Made by a program: the position numbers and the translations under genes. This document shows, in pieces, positions 10,263-20,325 of a stretch of 64,000 bases of DNA. The DNA is from Mesorhizobium sp. WSM3860. Its GTDB lineage: Bacteria > Pseudomonadota > Alphaproteobacteria > Rhizobiales > Rhizobiaceae. The number at the start of each line of letters is the position of its first letter. Position 1 is the first letter of the stretch. The notes under the pieces were generated by a model, which saw only the letters and a program-made list of their open reading frames with translations, searched no databases and had not been told where the DNA came from. The stretch spans positions 79,193 to 143,192 of the forward strand of contig NZ_NSGF01000015.1 in assembly GCF_002294995.1 (NCBI RefSeq), written 5' to 3'.

Positions 10263-10336
10263 AGGGTCGTGCCTTCTTGCTGGTTGTGGAGCGCGGTCGA
10301 CTGTTGCTCGCCACGCGCAAGCCGAGGCCTAACGAC

Positions 10337-10381
10337 TTTTCCGCTGGAAAAATTTAGCTATTGTAGCATTCAATCGCTAAA
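10337..10381. promoter_or_regulatory. Two inverted repeats in the AraC/quinone-reductase intergenic region
   Basis: TTTTCC (10337-10342) is mirrored by GGAAAA (10346-10351) across 3 bp. TTTAGC (10353-10358) is mirrored by GCTAAA (10376-10381) across 17 bp, ending 10 bp before the AraC start. They are plausible binding sites for the adjacent regulator or for a promoter-proximal factor. This is inference from position and symmetry only. Confidence 0.4.
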
Positions 10382-10391
10382 AACCGGCAAT

Positions 10392-11195
10392 ATGAGACAA
10401 CCCCTTCGCTGGCCGTGGCCGGATTTCGATGTCGATGCAGTGTTGGCACCGGCAATCGCCGTGCGCGTCCACGTGAGCGAGACCAAGACAGAGGTGTCCG
10501 ACCACTGGCACCGCAAGGGACAACTCGTCTTCGCGCTGGGAGGCGGTGTCACATGTCGTGTTCCGAGCGGCCTATGGATGGTGCCGCCGCATTGCGGTGT
10601 GTGGGTGCCGAGCAAAATGGAGCACAGCAACATCGCGACCGCAAACGCGCGGATTTTCTTTGTCTACATCGAGCCGGGCGCGGCCGAACTGCCGGGCCGC
10701 TGCTGCACGTTCTCGATCTCGCCGCTGCTGCGCGAGCTGATCGTCGAGCTATCGGACTGCGCGCCGGACGACGCGAGATGCGCTTTCCTCGGAGGTGTTC
10801 TGCTCGCCGAGTTGCCGCGAATGCCCGTCCAGCAATTGCATCTGCCGATCTCGTCCGAGCCACGCTTGCGGCGGATCGCTGAAGCATTGGCCGAAAATCC
10901 CGCCGACCGCAGCACTCTGGCGGAATGGGCAAACCGTGCGGCGCTCAGCGAGAGCAGTCTCGCGCGCCTGGTGGTGAAAGAGACCGGCCTGACGTTCGGG
11001 CGCTGGCGCCAGCAGCTGCACCTGATCGTCGCATTGGGGGGACTGTCCGCCGGCGCCAGCGTGCAGCAGGTCTCAGGCGATCTCGGCTATGAATCGGTCA
11101 GCGCCTTCATCACCATGTTCAAGAAGGCGCTCGGCAAGCCGCCGGCGAAATATCTCAGCGACATCGCGCAAAACGGCGGTTCGGCATTCGCTTGA
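10392..11195 (+). CDS. AraC family transcriptional regulator
   Basis: A 267-residue regulator with an N-terminal cupin-like sensing domain (WHRKGQLVFALGG near residue 40, PPHCGVWVP near 65). The C-terminal double helix-turn-helix spans about residues 165-260 and ends with the AraC signature VSGDLGYESVSAFITMFKKALGKPPAKYL. The His-rich cupin resembles the AraC_binding group that responds to small organic effectors. It is divergent from the quinone reductase it probably controls. The start at 10392 lies right after a palindrome; the frame stays open upstream but runs across the divergent gene and is not credible there. Confidence 0.9.
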   Translation: MRQPLRWPWPDFDVDAVLAPAIAVRVHVSETKTEVSDHWHRKGQLVFALGGGVTCRVPSGLWMVPPHCGVWVPSKMEHSNIATANARIFFVYIEPGAAELPGRCCTFSISPLLRELIVELSDCAPDDARCAFLGGVLLAELPRMPVQQLHLPISSEPRLRRIAEALAENPADRSTLAEWANRAALSESSLARLVVKETGLTFGRWRQQLHLIVALGGLSAGASVQQVSGDLGYESVSAFITMFKKALGKPPAKYLSDIAQNGGSAFA

Positions 11196-11228
11196 TCCGC
11201 TGGGCCGCCTTGCGCACGGACGCGCAGA

Positions 11229-13031
11229 TCAAACAGGCTGCGGCCCGATCTCGACAGCGGCGTCGTCCAACCGAGCGGGTGACATGCCGGTAACCGCCTC
11301 GACGATGCCGCGTGCTATTTCGCGCTCGCCCATGATCACGGTATCGGCGCCGAGACCCTTGAGATGCTCGACCTCGGCATCGGAATGGGCGCGCGCAATG
11401 ACGCTGATGCCGGGATTGGCGGCGCGCGCCCGCAGCACCACCTGTCCCGCCTCGAAGGCGTTGGGGATGGCGAGGATCAGCCGTTTGGCGCCTTCCGGAT
11501 TGGCTGCGGCGAAGACGTCCGCATTGGCGGCATTGCCGGCCACCGTTTCGACGCCGTCGGTCCTCAGCTTCGCCAGCGTCTTGTCGGCATCGTCGACGAC
11601 CAGGAAGGGCAAGGCGGCTTGTTTCAGCGCCGCGCCCACGAGGCTGCCGACACGTCCATAGCCGATCAGGATGGAATGGCCGGTGAGCGCCGTCCGCGGC
11701 GGCGGACCATCCTCGCTTTCAGACGCTGCCGCCACCGAGGCCACCTGGCCGGGCTCGGTCGCCGGGCCGATCGGCCTTGCTTCCTCGGGCTCTGCCGTTT
11801 TGCCGGCGCGCTTTTCCAGCCACGGCTTCATCCTATCGACGATCAGGAACATCAGCGGGTTGAGCACGATCGACAGGATGGCGCCGGCCAGAATGAGGTC
11901 GCGGCCCTGTTCGGGCAGAAGCTTCAGCCCGACGCCGAGCTCGGCCAGGATGAAGGAGAATTCGCCGATCTGCGCAAGGCTGGCCGAGATCATCAGCGCT
12001 GTCGCTACCGGATAGCGGAAGGCGCTGACGATGACGAAGGCGGCAATCGATTTGCCGATCAGGATGATGGCTAATGTCGCCAGGATCGGCAGGCCGTTGC
12101 TGACCAGGCTTGACGGATCGAACAGCATGCCGACCGAGACGAAGAACAGCACCGAGAAGGCGTCGCGAAGCGGCAGCGATTCTTCCGCCGCCCGGTGGCT
12201 GAGCTCGGATTCGCTCATGATCATGCCGGCGAAGAAGGCGCCGAGCGCCAGCGAGACGCCGAACAGCTTCGCCGCGCCGAAGGCGACGCCGAGCGCGATG
12301 GCGAGCACCGAGAGCCGGAACAGCTCGCGTGAGCCGGTATGGGCGATATAGTGAAGGATCCGGGGAATGACCCTGCGGCCCACGACCAGCATGACGACGA
12401 CGAAGACGGCGACTTTGGCCAGCGTTATGCCGACCACGCCCCATATGCCGTAGCTGGCGGGCAGCCAAAGCAGGCTCGCATGGTCGTCGGGCTGCCGCTG
12501 GCCGCCGAGCACGCCGGCCAGCGCCGGCAAAAGCACCAGCGCCATCACCATGGCCAGATCCTCGACGATCAGCCAGCCGACGGCGATGCGGCCGCGCTCG
12601 GTCTCGATCAGCCGCCGCTCCTGCATGGCGCGCAGCAGCACGACCGTCGAGGCGACGGAGAGCGCGAGCCCGAAGACAAGGCCGGCGCCGAGCGACCAGC
12701 CAAGCAGCCAGGCCAGGCCGACGCCGAGCAGCGTGGCAAATCCGATCTGCACGACCGCGCCGGGCACGGCAATCGCGCGGACCGACAAAAGATCCTTCAG
12801 CGAGAAATGCAGGCCGACGCCGAACATCAGCAGGATGACGCCGATCTCGGCGAGTTCGTTGGCAAGGCTGGCGTCGGCGACGAAGCCCGGCGTGTTCGGC
12901 CCGACCAGCACGCCGGCCACCAGATAGCCGACCAGCGGCGGGATGCGGAAACGGTTGGCCAATGCTCCGAAAACGAAGGCAAGCCCCAAACCGGCGACGA
13001 TGGTGGCGATCAGGGGCGTGTCATGCGGCAT
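11229..13031 (-). CDS. ybaL: Kef/YbaL-type cation:proton antiporter with TrkA-N domain
   Basis: A 600-residue CPA2-family antiporter. About twelve hydrophobic segments fill residues 1-390, including GYLVAGVLVGPNTPGF near 35 and the FFVSVGM segment near 295, typical of CPA2 proteins. After a Pro/Glu-rich linker, a Rossmann TrkA-N (RCK) domain begins at LIGYGRVGSLVG near 450, indicating nucleotide gating. Homologues export K+ or other cations in exchange for protons. The short C-terminus lacks a TrkA-C domain, as in YbaL. Convergent with the AraC gene (33-bp gap). The substrate ion is inferred from the family. Confidence 0.92.
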   Translation of the reverse strand: MPHDTPLIATIVAGLGLAFVFGALANRFRIPPLVGYLVAGVLVGPNTPGFVADASLANELAEIGVILLMFGVGLHFSLKDLLSVRAIAVPGAVVQIGFATLLGVGLAWLLGWSLGAGLVFGLALSVASTVVLLRAMQERRLIETERGRIAVGWLIVEDLAMVMALVLLPALAGVLGGQRQPDDHASLLWLPASYGIWGVVGITLAKVAVFVVVMLVVGRRVIPRILHYIAHTGSRELFRLSVLAIALGVAFGAAKLFGVSLALGAFFAGMIMSESELSHRAAEESLPLRDAFSVLFFVSVGMLFDPSSLVSNGLPILATLAIILIGKSIAAFVIVSAFRYPVATALMISASLAQIGEFSFILAELGVGLKLLPEQGRDLILAGAILSIVLNPLMFLIVDRMKPWLEKRAGKTAEPEEARPIGPATEPGQVASVAAASESEDGPPPRTALTGHSILIGYGRVGSLVGAALKQAALPFLVVDDADKTLAKLRTDGVETVAGNAANADVFAAANPEGAKRLILAIPNAFEAGQVVLRARAANPGISVIARAHSDAEVEHLKGLGADTVIMGEREIARGIVEAVTGMSPARLDDAAVEIGPQPV

Positions 13032-13239
13032 TGTCTATGGAGCGCCTTTCGAGAATTCACGATGTCGATAAGCGCCGTCCGAGGGCCGCCGCCTTCGCAA
13101 TATGGTCGGGGGAGGGGCGGTGACGCAACCACCGCTAGGAGATCGGCGCCGCAATCGGGCGCCGGATGAGAAAATCAGAGCGAGCCGCCATCAGGGGGCC
13201 ACGGCATCGTCTCCTGCACTGTGCGTTCCTGTGTGCCGC

Positions 13240-13677
13240 TCAGGCCGCTTTGAGCAGATTCTCGATGTCGAAGACGGTATGATTGGTCAGCGTCTTGGGG
13301 ATTTCCGCCTGCACTTTTTCGCTGACTTCCTTGTGCAGCTTCTGCCGCATCTCGCCGAGCACCTGCGGCGGCGCGATCAACACGAGCTGGTCGAACTCAC
13401 CCCGATGTGCAAGCTTGTAGAGGCGGTCGGCAATATCGCTTGCGAAACGTTCCTTGCCGAGGCGGTGCCAGTCGGTCTCTTCGATCGCGCTGCGTGGCCC
13501 TTCGGCATATCGACCCGGTTTGTCGGTGCCTTGCTCCCTGGTGGCGGGATTCTCTTGCTCCATCTCCTGAACCACCTCGAGGTTCGGAAACTTGCTGTCG
13601 CCTTCATTGCGGAGGAAAAGCGCCTTCTCGCCGTCGGCCACGACCACCCAGAGACCGCGTTTAAGCTCGATGTTCAT
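13240..13677 (-). CDS. Host attachment family protein
   Basis: A 145-residue protein matching the 'host attachment protein' family (Pfam Host_attach). It starts MNIELKRGLWVVVADGEKALFLRN and has the conserved FDQLVLIAPPQVLGEMRQ block near residue 95, then a terminal helix ...LTNHTVFDIENLL. The fold resembles eRF1/Pelota-like RNase H domains. The name comes from an Agrobacterium adhesion phenotype; the biochemical role is unknown. The protein is cytosolic with no signal peptide. The ribosome site AAGGAGGAATTC lies just upstream. It is divergent from the cys operon across a 413-bp gap. Confidence 0.85.
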   Translation of the reverse strand: MNIELKRGLWVVVADGEKALFLRNEGDSKFPNLEVVQEMEQENPATREQGTDKPGRYAEGPRSAIEETDWHRLGKERFASDIADRLYKLAHRGEFDQLVLIAPPQVLGEMRQKLHKEVSEKVQAEIPKTLTNHTVFDIENLLKAA

Positions 13678-14090
13678 GAATTCCTCCTTGCCTTAATGCA
13701 CAAATCGAAGCCCCGCGAGCGCTGCTCGGCCGACGGGATGGATCGTGAGCGAAACGTGCCGCCGAGCCTGATAGTTCCGGATGAACCGACGTGCTGCAGG
13801 CGGCAGCGATCTCACCCACCAGCAAGACGCGTCTTAATCTACTAGATTGGTAGAATTTAGAAAAAACCGTTTTGCCGTGTCGGCTGCCCGGCGCTAAAAA
13901 TTATGCTGGATCAACAGCTCTCGGAGCGGGGGCCTGACCGCCTCAAGCTCCGGCGTAGAATTTTTTTCTCCTGCCTTTCGCGGCTGCGAAAAAGCGATTG
14001 CCTGCCATCAAGGGATGCGCGAGTGCTTGCCTTCTGGTTTTTGCCGGGTCCGCATAAAACTGCCAGACTGTTCTCGTATTGTTTATCGCC
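13678..14090. other. 413-bp divergent intergenic region before the cys operon
   Basis: The region is AT-richer than its surroundings, with several A/T runs (13858-13872, 13958-13970). It must hold the promoters for the host-attachment gene and the cys operon. A 17-bp palindrome at 13838-13854 is listed separately. No convincing gene or structured RNA was found here. Confidence 0.6.
13838..13854. promoter_or_regulatory. Palindromic operator candidate upstream of the cys operon
   Basis: TCTAC (13838-13842) and GTAGA (13850-13854) flank an AT-rich 7-bp centre. The site sits in the only long gap before cysG. Rrf2-family cysteine regulators and other factors bind AT-rich palindromes of about this size, but I cannot name the protein; LysR-type control is also possible. 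It is over 200 bp from cysG, so it might instead serve the divergent gene. Confidence 0.35.
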
Positions 14091-15539
14091 ATGTCGCCAG
14101 CCAATGCCAAGCTCAATGCCTTCCCCGTCTTCCTGCGGGTCGACGGCGAAGCCGTGGCCATCGTCGGCAACGGCGAGGAGGCACTGGCCAAGGCCAGGCT
14201 GCTTGCTCAGTCAAACGCGACGCTGCGCATCATTGCGGACAGTGCCGATGCTGAGCTTCTGAATTTCATTGCAACCGCCGGCGCTGTCCACATCGATGTC
14301 GCCTACGATGCCGCGCACCTCGAGGACGCGGCCATGGTGTTTGCCGCCAGCGGCGACGAGGCGCTCGACCGCCGTGTCGTCGAAGACGCCCGCCGGCTGG
14401 GCATTCCGGTCAACGCGGTCGACCGGCCCGAGCTCTGCGATTTCTTCACCCCGGCGCTGGTTAACCGCGCGCCCGTCGCCATCGCCATCGGAACCGAGGG
14501 CGCCGGCCCTGTGCTGGCGCAACTGCTGCGCGTGCGCATCGACCGCATGCTGTCGCCGTCGCTTGGCCGGCTGGCGGCCTTGGCGTCGTCGTTCCGCACT
14601 GCTGCCGAGCGGCTGCCGAAGGGCAATCGCCGCCGCCGCTTCTGGAGCGATTTCTTCGCCGGCGTCCCGGCCAGGGCGGTTGAAGCCGGAGAGTTTGCCA
14701 GGGCGCATAGTGCTGCGCTCGATCTTCTGACTTCGGACGCGCCGACCGCCGGCCACATCGCGCTGGTCGGCGCCGGCCCGGGCGCGGAGGACCTTTTGAC
14801 GCTGCGCGCCCACCGCCTGCTGATGGAGGCCGACGCGATCGTCTACGATGCGTTGGTACCTGAAGGGATCGTCGCCATGGGCCGCCGCGATGCCGAGCGG
14901 CTGCCCGTCGGCAAGCGCAAAGGCTGTCATTCCAAGAGCCAGGAAGAAATCAACGCCCTGCTGATCGAGCTCGGCCGCGCCGGCAAGCGCGTGGTGCGGC
15001 TGAAGTCAGGCGATCCGCTTGTGTTCGGGCGGGCGGGCGAGGAAATGGCAGCACTTCGCGAGGCCGGCATCGCCTATGAGGTGGTTCCGGGCGTGACCGC
15101 CGCCTTCGCCGCGGCCGCCGATTTCGAACTGCCGCTGACGCTGCGCGGCGTGACGTCCTCGATGGTGTTCACCACCGGGCATGACCTCAAGGGCAACTCA
15201 CTGCCCGATTGGGCAAAGCTCGCCATCGCCGGCGCCACGGTCGCCGTCTATATGGGCCGCTCGGTCGCAGCCGAAGTCGCCGGCCGGCTGATCGAAGCCG
15301 GGCTGTCACCCGATACCGCCGTCGCCGTGGTCGAGAATGCCAGCCTTGGCAATCGCCGCCGCTTCCACGGCACGCTGGCCGACCTGCCGTCGCTGGAAGC
15401 GCGCGCCGATCTTACCGGTCCGGTCATGACCATCATCGGCGACGCCGTCGCCGGCGCCAATTTCGAGCAATCCGAACCGCTTGCGGCGCACACGCGTGAA
15501 GATACGGCCGGCGTAGCGGCCGAAGGAGTTGAGCAATGA
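14091..15539 (+). CDS. cysG: Siroheme synthase (CysG)
   Basis: A 482-residue trifunctional enzyme. The N-terminal CysG_N half has a Rossmann motif (AIVGNGEEALAKA near residue 25) and oxidises precorrin-2 and inserts iron. The C-terminal half is uroporphyrinogen-III methyltransferase: LVGAGPGAEDLLTLRA near 224, VYDALVPEGI near 250 and SGDPLVFGRAGEE near 304. It makes the siroheme needed by the sulfite reductase two genes downstream. ATG 14091 was chosen over an in-frame TTG 12 bp upstream. Its stop overlaps the next start by 4 bp, showing tight operon coupling. Confidence 0.95.
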   Translation: MSPANAKLNAFPVFLRVDGEAVAIVGNGEEALAKARLLAQSNATLRIIADSADAELLNFIATAGAVHIDVAYDAAHLEDAAMVFAASGDEALDRRVVEDARRLGIPVNAVDRPELCDFFTPALVNRAPVAIAIGTEGAGPVLAQLLRVRIDRMLSPSLGRLAALASSFRTAAERLPKGNRRRRFWSDFFAGVPARAVEAGEFARAHSAALDLLTSDAPTAGHIALVGAGPGAEDLLTLRAHRLLMEADAIVYDALVPEGIVAMGRRDAERLPVGKRKGCHSKSQEEINALLIELGRAGKRVVRLKSGDPLVFGRAGEEMAALREAGIAYEVVPGVTAAFAAAADFELPLTLRGVTSSMVFTTGHDLKGNSLPDWAKLAIAGATVAVYMGRSVAAEVAGRLIEAGLSPDTAVAVVENASLGNRRRFHGTLADLPSLEARADLTGPVMTIIGDAVAGANFEQSEPLAAHTREDTAGVAAEGVEQ

Positions 15540-15841
15540 AGGTTCTGACCGCGAACAGGCTCTCCGACGGTATCGCCGTCTGGTACGCCGATGGCGGCTG
15601 GGCGGAGACGGTCGGCCATGCCGACATCGCTCACGACAAGGCGGCGGAGGATCGGCTCGAGGCCATCGGCGCCGCGGCCGCCGCCAACAACGAAGTCGTC
15701 GACGTCAACCTGATCGATGTGACCGTGATCAACGGCGTGGTCGAGCCGGTGCGGCTGCGCGAGAAGATCCGCGCCGCGGGACCCACCATCCGTACCGACA
15801 TCGGCAAGCAGGCGAGCCCGGCTCCGGCACGGGCGGCATAG
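15536..15841 (+). CDS. DUF2849 domain protein of the sulfite reduction operon
   Basis: A 101-residue protein (MKVLTANRLSDGIAVWY... start) with the pattern VDVNLIDVTVINGVVEPVRLREKIRAAGPTIR typical of DUF2849. It sits between cysG and the sulfite reductase gene, sharing ATGA with cysG. This position is conserved in Rhizobiales sulfur operons, which suggests a role in sulfite reduction, such as electron transfer or cofactor handling. No cofactor-binding cysteines are present, so a redox-centre role is unlikely. Function unknown. Confidence 0.9.
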   Translation: MKVLTANRLSDGIAVWYADGGWAETVGHADIAHDKAAEDRLEAIGAAAAANNEVVDVNLIDVTVINGVVEPVRLREKIRAAGPTIRTDIGKQASPAPARAA

Positions 15842-15881
15842 AACACAAGAAAGCGGGCGGACGCGCCCTGAAAGACGAAGC

Positions 15882-17526
<1,645 letters not shown>

Positions 17527-17552
<26 letters not shown>

Positions 17553-18291
17553 CCGGATCGGCGGCGTCGAAGCCGGCGTTGCCGCGGAAGCGGCGGGGCT
17601 CGACGCGCTGCTCGGCCACCTGAAGCCGATCGAGATCCTCGAGCGCTCGGCGCGTGAATTCTTCCGCGGCGAGGTTGCCGCCGTGTCGTCCTTCGGCGCC
17701 GATTCGGCAGTCCTCCTGCACATGATTGCCGAGATCGACCGCTCGCTGCCGGTGATCTTCCTGGACACCGGCAAGCATTTCGAGGAGACGCTCGGCTACC
17801 GTGACGCGCTAGTCGCCGATTTCGGCCTGACCGATGTCAGGGTGATCAAGCCGGACGAAGCGGCGCTCGAACGCGTCGATCCGACCGGCCGGCTGCATGA
17901 GACCGATACCGACGCCTGCTGCAACCTGCGCAAGGTCGAGCCACTGGCGCGTGGCGTCGAGCCATTCCGCGCCTGGTTCACCGGGCGCAAGCGCTTCCAG
18001 GCTTCGACGCGCGCGGCACTCCCGGTCTTCGAGGCGGTCGGCTCGCGCATCCGCATCAATCCGCTCGCGCATTGGACGACGTCCGACCAGGCCGACTACA
18101 TGCGCGCGCATGCGCTGCGTGAAAACCCGCTGGTCGCCTATGGCTATCTGTCGATCGGCTGCTTCCCCTGCACGCAGCCGGTACAGCCAGGCGAGGATGC
18201 GCGCAGCGGCCGCTGGGCGGGGCACGCCAAGACCGAGTGCGGCATCCATCTGTCGGGGCTGGAGAAGTCGCTGACCGACGCATCACTTTAA
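17527..18291 (+). CDS. cysH: APS reductase (phosphoadenylyl-sulfate reductase family)
   Basis: A 254-residue PAPS/APS reductase. PP-loop motif SSFGADSAVLLHM lies near residue 58. The cysteine pairs CC (131-132) and CFPC (212-215) are the [4Fe-4S] ligands that mark APS-using plant and bacterial enzymes; the enterobacterial PAPS enzyme lacks them. The catalytic Cys238 sits in ECGIH. It makes sulfite for CysI. Start ATG 17527 overlaps the 3' end of cysI by 26 bp, with AAGGAGGCG just upstream. APS supply genes (cysD/cysN) are not in this window. Confidence 0.95.
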
Positions 18292-18320
18292 GGATAGCAG
18301 CTACTGAGGTGAGGCCGGCC

Positions 18321-18400
18321 TGCAATGGCGGGTTCCTGCGCTTCCGGTGCTCACGCAGTTGAAGTACGCTGCGCTCCGGTACTCGGAAGTCCACCATTTC
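18321..18400. repeat. Dispersed repeat between cysH and the DUF934 gene
   Basis: The 21-mer GCGGGTTCCTGCGCTTCCGGT at 18328-18348 recurs with one mismatch at 54448-54468. The block continues with GC-rich short inverted segments (CTGCGCTCCGGTACTC). It looks like a dispersed intergenic repeat inserted inside the cys operon. Outer limits are approximate. Confidence 0.5.
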
Positions 18401-18461
18401 CGACTCGGGCCGACCTGCACAGCGACATATCCTTGCAATTCTTAGCGCATTAGGAATTTTG

Positions 18462-18995
18462 ATGACTGAGCCGACCAAATCGGAAACCCGCCTCTGGACC
18501 CCGAAGGGTTTTTGCGAGGACGAATGGACCCATGCCGAGAGCGCCGAGGCGCTTGCCGGCAATGGACGCTTCATCCTGCCGTTGCAGGCTTTCCTCGGGC
18601 TCGATTACGATATCCGCAGGTCAGCCAAGGAGCGCCTCGGCGTGCTCCTGCTCCCCGGCGACGCGCTCGACAAGATCGTCGGCCTGCTCGACCAGCTGTC
18701 GCTGGTGGCGCTTGCCTTCCCGGCCTTCAACGACGGCCGCTCCTTCTCCAAGGGCGAATTGCTGCGCACCCGGCATAACTTCAAGGGCGTGGTCCGCGCC
18801 ACGGGCCAGGTTTTGGTCGACCAGTTGCCGCATATGCTGCGGCTCGGCTTCGACGAGTTCGAAGTCTCCAATCCGGTGCTGTTGAAGCGGCTGGAGGAAG
18901 GGCGCACAGGCGGGTTGCCGGTCTATTACCAGCCGGCGGTAGAGCCGGAAGTCAAGGGTCCGAAATATTCCTGGCGGCGCAAACGCCCGGGCTGA
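18462..18995 (+). CDS. DUF934 domain protein (sulfite reduction-associated)
   Basis: A 177-residue DUF934 protein. It has the conserved block FPAFNDGRSFSKGELLR near residue 87, then RTRHNFKGVVRATGQVLVDQLPHMLRLGFDEFEV. DUF934 genes almost always follow cysI/cysH in proteobacteria, and a ferredoxin-like or accessory role has been proposed. A 170-bp gap with a repeat separates it from cysH, so it may have its own promoter or depend on readthrough. The ATG at 18462 follows TAGGAATTTTG. No signal peptide. Confidence 0.9.
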   Translation: MTEPTKSETRLWTPKGFCEDEWTHAESAEALAGNGRFILPLQAFLGLDYDIRRSAKERLGVLLLPGDALDKIVGLLDQLSLVALAFPAFNDGRSFSKGELLRTRHNFKGVVRATGQVLVDQLPHMLRLGFDEFEVSNPVLLKRLEEGRTGGLPVYYQPAVEPEVKGPKYSWRRKRPG

Positions 18996-19055
18996 CGCCG
19001 CGAGGCCCTGACCAGCCGAAAGGCGCCCGTCCGATAGCAAGCGAGCCTGCAGCTT

Positions 19056-19066
19056 TGGTCTGACCA
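19056..19066. promoter_or_regulatory. GntR(FCD)-like palindrome, copy 1
   Basis: TGGTCTGACCA is an 11-bp palindrome with a central unpaired base. It fits the TGGTNNNACCA consensus bound by FadR/PdhR-type GntR regulators. The reverse-complement copy lies 64 bp downstream. No GntR gene is in the window. Confidence 0.45.
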
Positions 19067-19129
19067 AGAATCTTGTTTTTGACGTCCGGGATGCGGGCGA
19101 TCTGCTTCCACGGCCTCTTTGCCGCGATC

Positions 19130-19140
19130 TGGTCAGACCA
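19130..19140. promoter_or_regulatory. GntR(FCD)-like palindrome, copy 2
   Basis: TGGTCAGACCA is the exact reverse complement of copy 1 and fits the same FCD-type GntR consensus. It lies 98 bp before the pfpI start. Paired spacing of about seven helical turns between centres would allow looping. Confidence 0.45.
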
Positions 19141-19192
19141 CTTATGCGATTTGCACTTCCCCTTCCGCCCTCTTGCCCTTAGGATAGGATAA

Positions 19193-19213
19193 TTATTTCG
19201 CGCTCCGAAATAA
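19193..19213. promoter_or_regulatory. 8-bp inverted repeat before pfpI
   Basis: TTATTTCG (19193-19200) and CGAAATAA (19206-19213) form a perfect inverted repeat with a 5-bp spacer, 25 bp before the pfpI start. It could be an operator or a 5'-UTR hairpin. Confidence 0.4.
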
Positions 19214-19238
19214 ACAGGCGGCAAAGGGAGGAATCGGC

Positions 19239-19859
19239 ATGGCAGGCAAGAAGATACTGATGCTCGTTGGTGAGTTCAGCGAGGAATACGAAATCTTCGT
19301 CTTTGAGCAGGCAATGCATGCGGTCGGTCACACCGTCCATGTCGTCTGCCCGGACAAGAAGGCCGGCGACGTGCTCAAGACCTCGCTGCACGACTTCGAA
19401 GGTCATCAGACCTATACGGAAAAGCTCGGCCACGACTATATCCTCAACAAGACATTCGCCGAGGTGAACCCCGCCGATTACGATGCGGTCTACGCTGCGG
19501 GCGGACGCGGGCCGGAATATATTCGCATCGATAAGCGCGTGCAGGCGCTGGTCAGGCATTTCCACGAAACCGGCAAGCCGATCTTCACCATCTGCCACGG
19601 CGTTCAAATCCTGATCGCCGTCGACGGCGTGGTGCGCGGCCGGGAGGTCGCGGCGCTACAGTATTGCGAGCCCGAGGTGACGCTCGCCGGGGGCATATAT
19701 ATCGACGTGTCGCCGACCGGCGTGCATGTCGACGGCAATCTGGTTTCGGCAAAGGGATGGCCCGGCCTTGCGGCGTTCATGCGGGAGTGCCTCAAGGTGC
19801 TCGGCACCGAGATCCGTCATGGCGAGGCGCTGATGCGCGACGAGCGCAGGGCCGCGTAG
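19239..19859 (+). CDS. DJ-1/PfpI family protein
   Basis: A 206-residue DJ-1/PfpI superfamily protein. The nucleophile elbow is TICHGVQ with Cys119, and the acidic partner lies in the GEFSEEYE region near residue 10. AAGGRGPEYIR near 87 is the family glycine loop. Members act as amidases, glyoxalase III or deglycase-like stress proteins; which one applies here cannot be told. The protein is cytosolic. A strong ribosome site (AAAGGGAGGAA) precedes the ATG. Upstream palindromes suggest it is regulated. Confidence 0.88.
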   Translation: MAGKKILMLVGEFSEEYEIFVFEQAMHAVGHTVHVVCPDKKAGDVLKTSLHDFEGHQTYTEKLGHDYILNKTFAEVNPADYDAVYAAGGRGPEYIRIDKRVQALVRHFHETGKPIFTICHGVQILIAVDGVVRGREVAALQYCEPEVTLAGGIYIDVSPTGVHVDGNLVSAKGWPGLAAFMRECLKVLGTEIRHGEALMRDERRAA

Positions 19860-19906
19860 TTCCTCAGCGCCTTACGCTATGGAACTAGGGAAAGGGCGGC
19901 CTGCGG

Positions 19907-20107
19907 CTAGTGCTGCCGCTGGCCGTCCGCCTTGTCCGTCTCGGCGCCGTCCAGGCGGTCGAGCAGATCCGTGAACTGCTTTGGCACTTCCTTTTCCAGG
20001 CGAAATGCCGGCAGCGTGCGCAGAAGGCGCTTGGTCGCTTCCGTGCCAACCTGTCGCCTGATATCGTCGGCGAGCTTGGCGCGCCTTTCGCCAATGTTGC
20101 CCTTCAT
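19907..20107 (-). CDS. Small hypothetical protein (66 aa)
   Basis: A short charged helical protein, MKGNIGERRAKLADDI..., with a C-terminal segment EVPKQFTDLLDRLDGAE and a polar Gln/His tail. The C-terminal helix loosely recalls the VPDRF(L/T)DLLxxLD helix of NepR-type anti-sigma factors, but the N-terminal helix does not match and no sigma or response-regulator gene is adjacent. Coding is supported by the biased composition and an AGGA about 12 nt before the ATG. It is convergent with pfpI. Confidence 0.55.
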   Translation of the reverse strand: MKGNIGERRAKLADDIRRQVGTEATKRLLRTLPAFRLEKEVPKQFTDLLDRLDGAETDKADGQRQH

Positions 20108-20255
20108 GGTCCCAAAATCCTGTGTCGGCTTCGAAACTCTCGCAGCCCGGCAATGGTTCCCGCATAGGCTCTCAGTGGCAAGTAAAGCCGTCCGGTACGG
20201 TAAAATTTGAATTAATTTGGAACGATCGGGGAAGGACAGTCATCGGTGCTTGCCC

Positions 20256-20284
20256 CTTGATTTTTGGCCCCTAAACCTCGATAT
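20256..20284 (+). promoter_or_regulatory. Possible sigma-32 promoter for grpE
   Basis: CTTGA at 20256-20260 and CCTCGATAT at 20276-20284 resemble the alphaproteobacterial heat-shock promoter (CTTG...CYTAT) and sit 41 bp upstream of grpE. The -10 is imperfect; the call leans on the heat-shock function of the gene. No CIRCE element (TTAGCACTC-N9-GAGTGCTAA) is visible. Confidence 0.35.
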
Positions 20285-20325
20285 CGGGCGCAAATCCAAA
20301 CCAATTCGAATGACGGGAAACGGCG

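Noticed and set aside
19907..20107. NepR-type anti-sigma factor
   Set aside because: Only the C-terminal helix resembles NepR; the N-terminal helix does not, and no PhyR or sigma-EcfG gene is adjacent. Listed as hypothetical instead.
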